64,000 bases of DNA from Hydrangea macrophylla (Eukaryota; Streptophyta; Magnoliopsida; Cornales; Hydrangeaceae), in the NCBI GenBank assembly GCA_033977485.1, contig CM066988.1, positions 6,365,501 to 6,429,500 of the forward strand. Reading direction: 5' to 3'. The translations under genes were made by a program, and so were the position numbers. The notes beneath the pieces were generated by a model. It searched no databases, was not told where the DNA came from, and saw nothing but the letters and a program-made list of their open reading frames with translations. Position 1 is the stretch's first letter, and each line of letters opens with the position of its first letter. Below, piece after piece: positions 55,399-64,000 of this stretch.

Positions 55399-55695
55399 GA
55401 ACATCATTTATTCTAGTTAAAAACATGACTGATAGAGTTATTCTAGGAATACCATTTATAGTTTTACTTTACCCAATCACTGTTAATAATAATGGAATAA
55501 CCACTTATGCATGTGGACAAAAGGTTCAATTTAAATTTCTTAATAAACCATTGCTTAGGGATCTAAATCGATTAAAGAATCAATCAGTTTTTAATAACAA
55601 GCATATTCTTTATTGTAAAACTTTACATTTAAAATCATTACAAGATGAAGTTAGGTATATTAAAATTGAAAATCAATTAACCAGTAAACTACTTC
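55399..55695 (+). repeat. 297 bp duplicated protease/RT segment at the A-B junction
   Basis: Identical to 51826-52122 of component A, same orientation. It sits exactly between the 3' end of component A and the inverted 3' end of component B. The TAGAACA context at the source gives a short overlap with the A end (TGGTAGAACA). Confidence 0.95.
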
Positions 55696-56020
55696 CAATA
55701 GGGGAAGCAGATACCATTAAATCAGAGTAGCACAAAGAGAAGAAGAAAGACACAGATAATTAGAAGACAGTAAACACAAGAAATAACTGAAACTTACAGA
55801 TTATATTACTGAGCAAGTACTGAATGATACATCAAGCTTTACAGACTATGAACTGGATAAATATGAGAGAAGTAGAAGAATTAATTCTCAAAGAGAACCT
55901 CACGTCAACTCTCTAAACTCTCAAAGAAGTCTTCAAAGGAAGTTTTTGTTCCTCAATTGAAGTCTTGAACTCTCAAAAAAAAAAAAATGAGCCTGCCTGT
56001 AACCGAGAACTAAGGTGTTG

Positions 56021-56027
56021 ATTTATA
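56021..56027 (-). promoter_or_regulatory. TATA box of component B 3' region
   Basis: Minus-strand TATAAAT in the same context as component A (GGCTATAAATCAACACC); pregenomic promoter position. Confidence 0.65.
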
Positions 56028-56321
56028 GCCTTCAAAAGGATCCTGTTGGGCTCGTAAATGGACTATGAGCTGTAAAGGTCTTCTGAAAAGCTGGAGTGTC
56101 ACATGGGATGACTGTGGATGATCAGTGAACTGTCTTGTAACTGATTGATCACGCGGAATCTGAAAAGCTGTCTGTTACTGTGGCCGAAAGGCTGATTTGA
56201 CTGGTGTCCTTTTAACCTCAGAATTTACCAGGTGTTAATGGGAGTTTCACCGGGAAACTTTTGCATTAACCATGGTAAATACTGTTCTTATGGAATCTTT
56301 TACTGTATGCATTGGATGCCT

Positions 56322-59300
56322 TCAATCTTCCATTGCATTGGAGATATTGGCTTCTGATTCATTATCAAAGGGGTAATCATCATTGGGGTCACTGTCATAA
56401 TGGAGTAACCATTCACCATTGTGACTTTTGAGCATATGGAATTCATTATAGATAACATCTCTTGGTTCTTCAAACTTTGGATACCAAAACTGTGCTTCCT
56501 CTGACTGGACATTGACATCAGTAATTTCTTTACCAATATCATCATAAGAAAAGTGACCATTGTCAATTTTTGAAATCCATGGATCTCTCCTTGGATTGCA
56601 GACTTGAACTATTATTCTCTTAGTTTTGTTCCAAGTAAACCAATTCCTATCAGAAAGTTTCATTCTAATAGTATTGATGGCATTGGCTCTTCTTTTACTA
56701 TGATCAAGGAATGAATTACTGGTATGAATTGCATGACTGAAATTTGTCTCGGAATCAGGAATGTTGACAAAGGTGCAATTCCAAGCATTAGCACCAAATA
56801 TTCTTACTAGGTGGACTGATGGATATAGATCATAAAAGGGACGGATCCATTCAGGATTGGCTGAAGTGAAACCAATAATTACTAAATAACCAAATCTTCT
56901 GTTATCAACTTGTTTGACATATTCTTTGACTGTTTTGTAAATGACCTTTGGAAGTAACTGGAGTTGTTTAAAAGAGGTGACTACCAAAATTTTTAAGAAT
57001 CCTTTTTCAAATATTTCAGAAATGACCTGGGGATCCTTGGACTCGAGGCGAACAGTTCTATAGACTTCTCCACAACTGAATCTTTCAGTACAGATAAATC
57101 CTTGTGGAATACTGGGTATTTGGCAAGAGGTTGACTGGTGAAGTAACTGGTGGAAGCTTAACCATGACTTATAATCTTTGGACAGAAAGGGATCAAATTG
57201 ACTCATTAAGTCAGAATTGTGGGAAAATAACTGATCAAATTTATACCTTAAGAGGGTTTTGACTTTGTTAGAAAGAGATATGGCTTGGAGATTAAAGATA
57301 TAATCCTGTTGGATTATTGCTTCAAGCCATAACTTGTTTTGACTAGCAAAATGAATTTGTAATTTTGAAAATTTATTGGGAGGTGATGATTCCTCCCCCC
57401 CAAGGAAAGCAAAACATTCCATGACAAGCAAGGAATCCTTTCTTTGGGTTTTACTGGGATTAATACTCCTATGGAGTTCAAGAGCCCTTAACTGGAATTC
57501 TGCTGCTCTCATTGTTTTAATAAATAATCTCTCATTACTCTTTTTAAATGCTGAATGTAAATTATCAAGAATGACAATGGATTTTTCAGACAAATCACAT
57601 GTCATACCTGGATATCTATTTATAGGAGCAAGAATTGACTGTAAAATGACTGGAGAAGTTTGACCATCAGACTGATTATGAATAGGGGCAAAGGTAAAAT
57701 CTTGCCTTGGGTATTCATCCGTAGCAACAACTTTTTCTTTTCCCTTGGATGTAGACATTGCTGAAACATCAAGAATGATGTTAGTAAACTGAGGAAAAGG
57801 AATAGGAATGAAAGAATATGTCTTGAGGACATAATCATTATAACTTTTTGAAAATTTGCAAAAAGGGGTGAAAGTGATGACCAAATGGATAATTATTTTG
57901 AAAAATTTTGATTTTATGGGAATGGGTCTAAGGATGGGTCTAACTTGGTAAAAATCTCTAATAAAAGGAAGGGTAACTATATGCCAAATTTCTAACAGTA
58001 ATTCTTCTAATAAATCATTCCTAGCTAATACATTAACTGTCTTATTTCTACAACACTCATCTTGGCATCCTAACATTATATTAGGAGAATCTGACTGTTC
58101 CTTATTAGACTCATAAGGGGATGAACTAAATTCATTGTCTGACTGTTCTGAATCAGTATTCCTTAATTCTAAAATTTTGTAAATTTTCTCTGTGACTTCT
58201 TCAGATAATCCTAAGGAATTGATCTGGGGTTTAACTTTACAATTGGTAGCATAATGACCAAAATTTTTACATTTCCAACACTGGACATTTTTAAGATCAG
58301 GTTTACTTTTATTGTTATTGGGGTTTTTTCCTTGACTTGGTTTATTTGCTTTGTTACTAGTGTTATTAGGTTTGGCATAAAATGGATCTTTTGATTGTTT
58401 TTGACCTATGTGTTTTCTATGATTTATCCTATTTTGCCTGGAAGGGGCAATAGGTGGCAAACCATGTTGTTCACAAAAATTTCCTAACTCATATTTAGCT
58501 TTTTGCTTATCATTTTTAGCTTGATTACTGATTTTCATATCTATACACATTCTTAATCCTTCTCTTTGGATTGTGCTAACTATTTCACCATATGTTAAAT
58601 TTTTATAATCTATAATTCCTTTATCATTACTAAGAACTTCTCGTATTTTATGAGCAAATAAACTTGGTAACCCATTTATGAATTTTTCTTTCCAAAATGG
58701 TTCATTACTATCATCTCTAAGCATAACTCTATTTATAAAAACTTCTTTATACCATCTGAAATCACTTAGAGTGGGACAGGTTAAATTACTTAACTGATCA
58801 TGAATTCTAGCAGTTATGTTACTAGGGGTACCAACAAAATGTTTAACTATAGTATATAGTAATGTATTAACTCCATCAGGAACACCACAATTAATCTTTT
58901 CATCAAAGATGGGGATCCCTTCATCATCTTGTTGAACAGCATTTCTAATTTTTTCTTTGGAATCTTCAGTAAGGTGTTTTTCCCACCATGACTTAAGTGT
59001 ACCACTAAATCCTGTTACAAATAAATCAACTATTTCAATTTGACTTAAATTATGATTGGTTATGTAACTGTTGGCTACCATGGTCATATGGGTTAACTTA
59101 TTGAGGATTTCTTGTTCAGATAATCCATCAATATTCCATTCATATAACTTATCAGCAGAAACTGAAAATTGATTGTGAAAATATCTTTCTTCAAATTGGA
59201 GATCAGGTGGTGTAGGTCTTGAATACCAATTTTTTGTAAGAGTTGTAGGTGTAACTTGTGACCCAAAAGATTTGTTTAACCTTTTTAATTCTAATTCAGC

Positions 59301-61361
59301 AAATTGTTCTTCTATTAAACTTATGGTGTCATCTGAATCTGTACTGGCTTTATTGATTGTACTAATATTTTGGGATAAACTATCTTCTACTATTTCTGTA
59401 ACTTCAGGTCTTTTACCTATAGATTTTTCCATATCTTTTAACATTTTCTCGATTTTGTCAACAGCTTTACTATTGTTGGTTTTAAAAGATGTACTTGTTG
59501 GTTTAACCTCTGGTAATTTTATTAAGGGTTCTTCTACCTTGATAGATTTAGGATTTCCTATTTTTGTTTCTATATTTTTTAACTGTTTTCCTAAAATATT
59601 TAAACATTGATTGGTATAATTATTTTGTTCTACTACTTTTTTAATTTCAGGTTCAGTAGATAACTTGAAGGGTGACGCAACTATATCTGTTCCTTTGTAA
59701 TTAATAATTACTGATTCTAAAGGAGGATTGATTGTAGTTACTTTACTATTATCTTCCTTTTTTGTCCATGTGGTCTTGTTAATTACATTAATAACTTCAT
59801 TGGGTAGATCTTCTTTTTTACTAGTTTCCTTACAGGGTAAGTTACTATCTATATTCTTAGATTCTTTAGATCTTTTACTAGTTGTTTTACTAAGTATTTT
59901 ATTATTTTCATCTTTCTTTTTCTTGGGTTTTTCTTCCTTAGATGACTTTATGGACTCTTTTGTGGACTTAGACTTAGAGTCATTGTTTTCTTTTAATTTA
60001 ATGGTTGGTTGGTTACTAGCTTTTTTTAATGCTTCTTTGATTCGTTGTTCTAAATCATAGTATTCATCATGATGATTTTCTAAATAGTCAAAAAGGTACA
60101 TATTTAATTTAAAAAACTTCATATATTTTTTCCAATATTTTAAATGACACTTTTGGTATGTTGAATTCCAATTTTTACAATAATCAGCATATTTACTGTT
60201 ATTTTTATACTCTTTTTCTAACATTTTCATGTCAATTTCAAACTCTTTACTTATAGTAAATAACTCTTTATTAGGACCTTGAAAATCTGATTGAGTAGGG
60301 GACGTAGGACTATTATCTTCACTAGGAATTTGGTAACAAGGACTATCAATTTGTGCCGTAGTCTTGATTCCTTTTAACTTAATATTAATCTCATTGAGAA
60401 GATCTTTATCTTTTCTAACTTTAGACTTTTCAGAAATATGTGATGTACTTGACTTAGAATCAAAATCTCTAATTTTTAAAGAGGGTAACTTAATGTGTTG
60501 TTCATCAAAACTAATTCTAACTTTTCCATCATTAAATTGTTGAATTTTTTCTAAGTTAACTATATTATTATTATTAGCAAAATTACTTGAATGATTTTCG
60601 TTTTCTAAAATCCAACATTCTGGTAACTCTACATCTTTCCATAAGATGGTTTTGGGGATTTGAATATTAGCATGTTCTGAACTTCCTAACATAAGCAATG
60701 TTTGATTTTTAGGACTTTTAACTAAAGCATGAACATTAAGATTACTTCTAATACATTTATAATAAATTCTGTAAATTAAAGCAAGACATTGTGAACCACT
60801 ATGCATATTAGTAATTTGACCAGCAGTTTTAATGTTTAATGTTAAAGCTTTTAACAAATGAGGATCACTAAGACTTAAAGGGAAATCTGGGAAACAATTA
60901 AAATGAACTGGACCAGCATGCAGACTTGACTCCATTATTCCCATTATACTAGTAGTAAAATCCAAAAATCTGGCATCTCTAAGACATAATAAAATTGAAG
61001 AATTTATTCCTTTGAGACTAAGGGGTTTGACTGCAACTTGTATTAATCCTAAGTGAATGAAGTTGTAACCATCAGATCTATGTTTTTTGATTGATTCACT
61101 GCTAAGAAGTTGGCATTTTTCATATTCTTTATTAATACTATAAGTTTTCTCTACTGTTTTAATATTGTAATCAGTTCTAAAACTAGTCCAACTTGATTTA
61201 TAAATTTCTCTAGTGGAAATCCTAGGGATGTTCCAATTACTGTAATCTTGGTTAACTTCTTCAAATCTATGTTCTTCTTCATTAACTATGTCTGGTAGTG
61301 TGGGAAAAGGTGTTCTAGAGCTAGAACCTATTGTTGAGTTTGATCTAAATAGTCTTTCCAT
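56322..61361 (-). CDS. Component B polyprotein: movement protein, linker, coat protein, unknown C-terminal protein
   Basis: 1,679 residues, no interruption. Residues 1-377 are almost identical to component A ORF1 (30K movement protein). 378-700 is a Lys-rich, then Thr/Glu-rich linker. About 705-1045 is a caulimovirid coat protein, with VNTLLYTIVKHFVGTPSNIT, FWKEKFINGLPSLFAHKIRE and a CCHC knuckle (Cys1028, Cys1031, His1036, Cys1041; CWKCKNFGHYATNC). At about 1109 VNVLARNDLLEELLLEI matches the linker that in component A precedes protease, followed directly by WHIVTLPFIRDF, which resembles the start of RT in A. The last 478 residues (from Met at 57756-57758) form an unknown protein that may originally have been a separate ORF. 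Protease and polymerase are absent. Confidence 0.8.
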   Translation of the reverse strand: MERLFRSNSTIGSSSRTPFPTLPDIVNEEEHRFEEVNQDYSNWNIPRISTREIYKSSWTSFRTDYNIKTVEKTYSINKEYEKCQLLSSESIKKHRSDGYNFIHLGLIQVAVKPLSLKGINSSILLCLRDARFLDFTTSIMGIMESSLHAGPVHFNCFPDFPLSLSDPHLLKALTLNIKTAGQITNMHSGSQCLALIYRIYYKCIRSNLNVHALVKSPKNQTLLMLGSSEHANIQIPKTILWKDVELPECWILENENHSSNFANNNNIVNLEKIQQFNDGKVRISFDEQHIKLPSLKIRDFDSKSSTSHISEKSKVRKDKDLLNEINIKLKGIKTTAQIDSPCYQIPSEDNSPTSPTQSDFQGPNKELFTISKEFEIDMKMLEKEYKNNSKYADYCKNWNSTYQKCHLKYWKKYMKFFKLNMYLFDYLENHHDEYYDLEQRIKEALKKASNQPTIKLKENNDSKSKSTKESIKSSKEEKPKKKKDENNKILSKTTSKRSKESKNIDSNLPCKETSKKEDLPNEVINVINKTTWTKKEDNSKVTTINPPLESVIINYKGTDIVASPFKLSTEPEIKKVVEQNNYTNQCLNILGKQLKNIETKIGNPKSIKVEEPLIKLPEVKPTSTSFKTNNSKAVDKIEKMLKDMEKSIGKRPEVTEIVEDSLSQNISTINKASTDSDDTISLIEEQFAELELKRLNKSFGSQVTPTTLTKNWYSRPTPPDLQFEERYFHNQFSVSADKLYEWNIDGLSEQEILNKLTHMTMVANSYITNHNLSQIEIVDLFVTGFSGTLKSWWEKHLTEDSKEKIRNAVQQDDEGIPIFDEKINCGVPDGVNTLLYTIVKHFVGTPSNITARIHDQLSNLTCPTLSDFRWYKEVFINRVMLRDDSNEPFWKEKFINGLPSLFAHKIREVLSNDKGIIDYKNLTYGEIVSTIQREGLRMCIDMKISNQAKNDKQKAKYELGNFCEQHGLPPIAPSRQNRINHRKHIGQKQSKDPFYAKPNNTSNKANKPSQGKNPNNNKSKPDLKNVQCWKCKNFGHYATNCKVKPQINSLGLSEEVTEKIYKILELRNTDSEQSDNEFSSSPYESNKEQSDSPNIMLGCQDECCRNKTVNVLARNDLLEELLLEIWHIVTLPFIRDFYQVRPILRPIPIKSKFFKIIIHLVITFTPFCKFSKSYNDYVLKTYSFIPIPFPQFTNIILDVSAMSTSKGKEKVVATDEYPRQDFTFAPIHNQSDGQTSPVILQSILAPINRYPGMTCDLSEKSIVILDNLHSAFKKSNERLFIKTMRAAEFQLRALELHRSINPSKTQRKDSLLVMECFAFLGGEESSPPNKFSKLQIHFASQNKLWLEAIIQQDYIFNLQAISLSNKVKTLLRYKFDQLFSHNSDLMSQFDPFLSKDYKSWLSFHQLLHQSTSCQIPSIPQGFICTERFSCGEVYRTVRLESKDPQVISEIFEKGFLKILVVTSFKQLQLLPKVIYKTVKEYVKQVDNRRFGYLVIIGFTSANPEWIRPFYDLYPSVHLVRIFGANAWNCTFVNIPDSETNFSHAIHTSNSFLDHSKRRANAINTIRMKLSDRNWFTWNKTKRIIVQVCNPRRDPWISKIDNGHFSYDDIGKEITDVNVQSEEAQFWYPKFEEPRDVIYNEFHMLKSHNGEWLLHYDSDPNDDYPFDNESEANISNAMED

Positions 61362-61363
61362 CT

Positions 61364-61649
61364 TAAGGTGCTAAATCAAAACAAAATCCTTAATCTAGGA
61401 CAACTATTCAACACATACCCAGGAAGACTCATACCAGAAGACTCATACCCTTTGCCCCCCGCTCATGCCCGTCTTACGCTCCTTCTGCAGGTCTTATTGT
61501 TTGGTCAGGACTCTAATCAGGTGGTCTCTCAGCTGGTGGCCTCTCAGCCTAGGTGGTTGACCTCGCTATCTTTTGAAAAAGTTTTTTGAAAATCAAAAAC
61601 ACAGGAAGATGAAATAACTAATGAAGATACAAACACTCCAACGGGGTCT
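61364..61649 (-). promoter_or_regulatory. Component B leader
   Basis: The roughly 290 bases between PBS and ORF start. They include the GAGTCTTCYTGGTATGAGTCTTC-type repeat also found in the component A leader at 49613-49640. The A leader matches from 61534 downwards. Confidence 0.65.
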
Positions 61650-61663
61650 TGGCTCTGATACCA
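61650..61663 (-). promoter_or_regulatory. Pararetroviral primer binding site (initiator Met tRNA)
   Basis: Minus-strand TGGTATCAGAGCCA, identical to the complement of the 3' end of plant initiator Met tRNA. In Caulimoviridae this marks the origin of minus-strand DNA synthesis and position 1 of the genome. Here it joins two tandem B units. Confidence 0.9.
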
Positions 61664-61985
61664 ATAGGGGAAGCAGATACCATTAAATCAGAGTAGCACA
61701 AAGAGAAGAAGAAAGACACAGATAATTAGAAGACAGTAAACACAAGAAATAACTGAAACTTACAGATTATATTACTGAGCAAGTACTGAATGATACATCA
61801 AGCTTTACAGACTATGAACTGGATAAATATGAGAGAAGTAGAAGAATTAATTCTCAAAGAGAACCTCACGTCAACTCTCTAAACTCTCAAAGAAGTCTTC
61901 AAAGGAAGTTTTTGTTCCTCAATTGAAGTCTTGAACTCTCAAAAAAAAAAAATGAGCCTGCCTGTAACCGAGAACTAAGGTGTTG

Positions 61986-61992
61986 ATTTATA
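61986..61992 (-). promoter_or_regulatory. TATA box of the second component B copy
   Basis: Minus-strand TATAAAT about 320 bases upstream of the PBS. RNA starting downstream of it would run through the PBS and the complete first B unit. Confidence 0.6.
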
Positions 61993-62286
61993 GCCTTCAA
62001 AAGGATCCTGTTGGGCTCGTAAATGGACTATGAGCTGTAAAGGTCTTCTGAAAAGCTGGAGTGTCACATGGGATGACTGTGGATGATCAGTGAACTGTCT
62101 TGTAACTGATTGATCACGCGGAATCTGAAAAGCTGTCTGTTACTGTGGCCGAAAGGCTGATTTGACTGGTGTCCTTTTAACCTCAGAATTTACCAGGTGT
62201 TAATGGGAGTTTCACCGGGAAACTTTTGCATTAACCATGGTAAATACTGTTCTTATGGAATCTTTTACTGTATGCATTGGATGCCT

Positions 62287-64000
62287 TCAATCTTCCATTG
62301 CATTGGAGATATTGGCTTCTGATTCATTATCAAAGGGGTAATCATCATTGGGGTCACTGTCATAATGGAGTAACCATTCACCATTGTGACTTTTGAGCAT
62401 ATGGAATTCATTATAGATAACATCTCTTGGTTCTTCAAACTTTGGATACCAAAACTGTGCTTCCTCTGACTGGACATTGACATCAGTAATTTCTTTACCA
62501 ATATCATCATAAGAAAAGTGACCATTGTCAATTTTTGAAATCCATGGATCTCTCCTTGGATTGCAGACTTGAACTATTATTCTCTTAGTTTTGTTCCAAG
62601 TAAACCAATTCCTATCAGAAAGTTTCATTCTAATAGTATTGATGGCATTGGCTCTTCTTTTACTATGATCAAGGAATGAATTACTGGTATGAATTGCATG
62701 ACTGAAATTTGTCTCGGAATCAGGAATGTTGACAAAGGTGCAATTCCAAGCATTAGCACCAAATATTCTTACTAGGTGGACTGATGGATATAGATCATAA
62801 AAGGGACGGATCCATTCAGGATTGGCTGAAGTGAAACCAATAATTACTAAATAACCAAATCTTCTGTTATCAACTTGTTTGACATATTCTTTGACTGTTT
62901 TGTAAATGACCTTTGGAAGTAACTGGAGTTGTTTAAAAGAGGTGACTACCAAAATTTTTAAGAATCCTTTTTCAAATATTTCAGAAATGACCTGGGGATC
63001 CTTGGACTCGAGGCGAACAGTTCTATAGACTTCTCCACAACTGAATCTTTCAGTACAGATAAATCCTTGTGGAATACTGGGTATTTGGCAAGAGGTTGAC
63101 TGGTGAAGTAACTGGTGGAAGCTTAACCATGACTTATAATCTTTGGACAGAAAGGGATCAAATTGACTCATTAAGTCAGAATTGTGGGAAAATAACTGAT
63201 CAAATTTATACCTTAAGAGGGTTTTGACTTTGTTAGAAAGAGATATGGCTTGGAGATTAAAGATATAATCCTGTTGGATTATTGCTTCAAGCCATAACTT
63301 GTTTTGACTAGCAAAATGAATTTGTAATTTTGAAAATTTATTGGGAGGTGATGATTCCTCCCCCCCAAGGAAAGCAAAACATTCCATGACAAGCAAGGAA
63401 TCCTTTCTTTGGGTTTTACTGGGATTAATACTCCTATGGAGTTCAAGAGCCCTTAACTGGAATTCTGCTGCTCTCATTGTTTTAATAAATAATCTCTCAT
63501 TACTCTTTTTAAATGCTGAATGTAAATTATCAAGAATGACAATGGATTTTTCAGACAAATCACATGTCATACCTGGATATCTATTTATAGGAGCAAGAAT
63601 TGACTGTAAAATGACTGGAGAAGTTTGACCATCAGACTGATTATGAATAGGGGCAAAGGTAAAATCTTGCCTTGGATATTCATCCGTAGCAACAACTTTT
63701 TCTTTTCCCTTGGATGTAGACATTGCTGAAACATCAAGAATGATGTTAGTAAACTGAGGAAAAGGAATAGGAATGAAAGAATATGTCTTGAGGACATAAT
63801 CATTATAACTTTTTGAAAATTTGCAAAAAGGGGTGAAAGTGATGACCAAATGGATAATTATTTTGAAAAATTTTGATTTTATGGGAATGGGTCTAAGGAT
63901 GGGTCTAACTTGGTAAAAATCTCTAATAAAAGGAAGGGTAACTATATGCCAAATTTCTAACAGTAATTCTTCTAATAAATCATTCCTAGCTAATACATTA
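62287..64000 (-). CDS. Component B polyprotein, second copy (C-terminal part)
   Basis: Open from the window edge to the stop at 62287. It covers the end of the linker, the RT-like vestige and the whole unknown C-terminal protein starting at Met 63721-63723 (MSTSKGKEKV). The protein is identical to the first copy over the part visible. The upstream coat-protein and movement parts lie outside the window. Confidence 0.85.
   Translation of the reverse strand, partial: NVLARNDLLEELLLEIWHIVTLPFIRDFYQVRPILRPIPIKSKFFKIIIHLVITFTPFCKFSKSYNDYVLKTYSFIPIPFPQFTNIILDVSAMSTSKGKEKVVATDEYPRQDFTFAPIHNQSDGQTSPVILQSILAPINRYPGMTCDLSEKSIVILDNLHSAFKKSNERLFIKTMRAAEFQLRALELHRSINPSKTQRKDSLLVMECFAFLGGEESSPPNKFSKLQIHFASQNKLWLEAIIQQDYIFNLQAISLSNKVKTLLRYKFDQLFSHNSDLMSQFDPFLSKDYKSWLSFHQLLHQSTSCQIPSIPQGFICTERFSCGEVYRTVRLESKDPQVISEIFEKGFLKILVVTSFKQLQLLPKVIYKTVKEYVKQVDNRRFGYLVIIGFTSANPEWIRPFYDLYPSVHLVRIFGANAWNCTFVNIPDSETNFSHAIHTSNSFLDHSKRRANAINTIRMKLSDRNWFTWNKTKRIIVQVCNPRRDPWISKIDNGHFSYDDIGKEITDVNVQSEEAQFWYPKFEEPRDVIYNEFHMLKSHNGEWLLHYDSDPNDDYPFDNESEANISNAMED

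Larger units (their letters stand above)
55696..61663 (-). mobile_element. Endogenous pararetrovirus (Florendovirus-like), component B, complete unit
   Basis: On the minus strand: PBS 61663-61650, leader, a 1,679-residue ORF (61361-56322), 3' region with TATA box (56027-56021), ending next to the 297 bp patch. The unit length, from comparing it with the second tandem copy, is 5,965-5,966 bp (one base differs in an A run). The leader, the first about 377 codons and the 3' region match component A closely. It has coat protein but no protease, RT or RNase H. Confidence 0.85.
61664..64000 (-). mobile_element. Component B, second tandem copy (partial, runs off the window)
   Basis: Same orientation as the first copy and upstream of it on the minus strand. 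It is nearly identical throughout; I see one synonymous change near 63676 and a one-base difference in the A run near 61940. The head-to-tail join carries the PBS. Confidence 0.9.

Noticed and set aside
57376..57663. Plus-strand frame repeated at 63341-63628
   Set aside because: Antisense of the component B C-terminal protein; it repeats only because B is in tandem.
59272..60060. Plus-strand hydrophobic frames opposite the component B linker
   Set aside because: They are shadows of the Lys/Glu-rich linker on the minus strand; antisense of AAA/GAA codons gives Phe and Leu.

Overview
The window is a block of plant nuclear DNA made almost entirely of transposable elements and endogenised virus. 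I see no convincing host gene, tRNA, rRNA or CRISPR array. The evidence for a flowering plant is Ty3/gypsy elements of plant type (chromovirus-like, Tat-like, Athila-like), a Ty1/copia element primed by initiator Met tRNA, a CACTA-like terminus, and a pararetrovirus (Caulimoviridae) resembling the endogenous Florendovirus group. I cannot name the species.

Layout. (1) 262-4001, minus strand: decayed gag-pol of a Ty3/gypsy element. Its 5' LTR runs 4212-8279 and is split by a short internally deleted Tat-like element (4388-6237). (2) 8280-16183, minus strand: remains of two Tat-like elements, one nested in the other. Both keep the end of integrase and, on the opposite strand, pieces of an intron-bearing extra gene lying between pol and the 3' LTR. 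(3) 16184-24767 plus 47441-48513, minus strand: an Athila/Tat-type element with LTR, PBS, gag, integrase and extra 3' ORFs. Its gag is interrupted by a complete non-autonomous LTR element (24768-47435, target duplication GATAC). That element's 3' LTR is in turn interrupted by a copia array (24952-40813, target duplication GTTAT). (4) The copia array is LTR-internal-LTR-internal-LTR, with two uninterrupted 1,329-residue polyproteins that are almost identical, so it is young. (5) 49142-49523: CACTA-like terminal repeats. (6) 49524-64000: endogenous pararetrovirus.

The viral block is the most interesting part. Two genome types lie side by side and share almost identical 5' leaders, movement-protein regions and 3' regulatory ends. 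Type A (plus strand) carries movement protein, linker, protease, reverse transcriptase and RNase H, plus a 417-residue unknown ORF, but no coat protein. Type B (minus strand, about 1.4 tandem copies) carries movement protein, linker and coat protein with zinc knuckle, then a different unknown C-terminal protein, and no protease or polymerase. Each is about 6.0 kb per unit. The missing pieces are complementary, as expected for a two-component genome derived from one ancestral polyprotein. Bipartite florendoviruses have been proposed before from plant genomes; the arrangement here gives unusually direct evidence and several details that I do not recognise.

All coordinates and comparisons come from reading the sequence by eye. 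Boundaries supported by target duplications or PBS/PPT motifs are firm to a few bases; boundaries of decayed segments are approximate.
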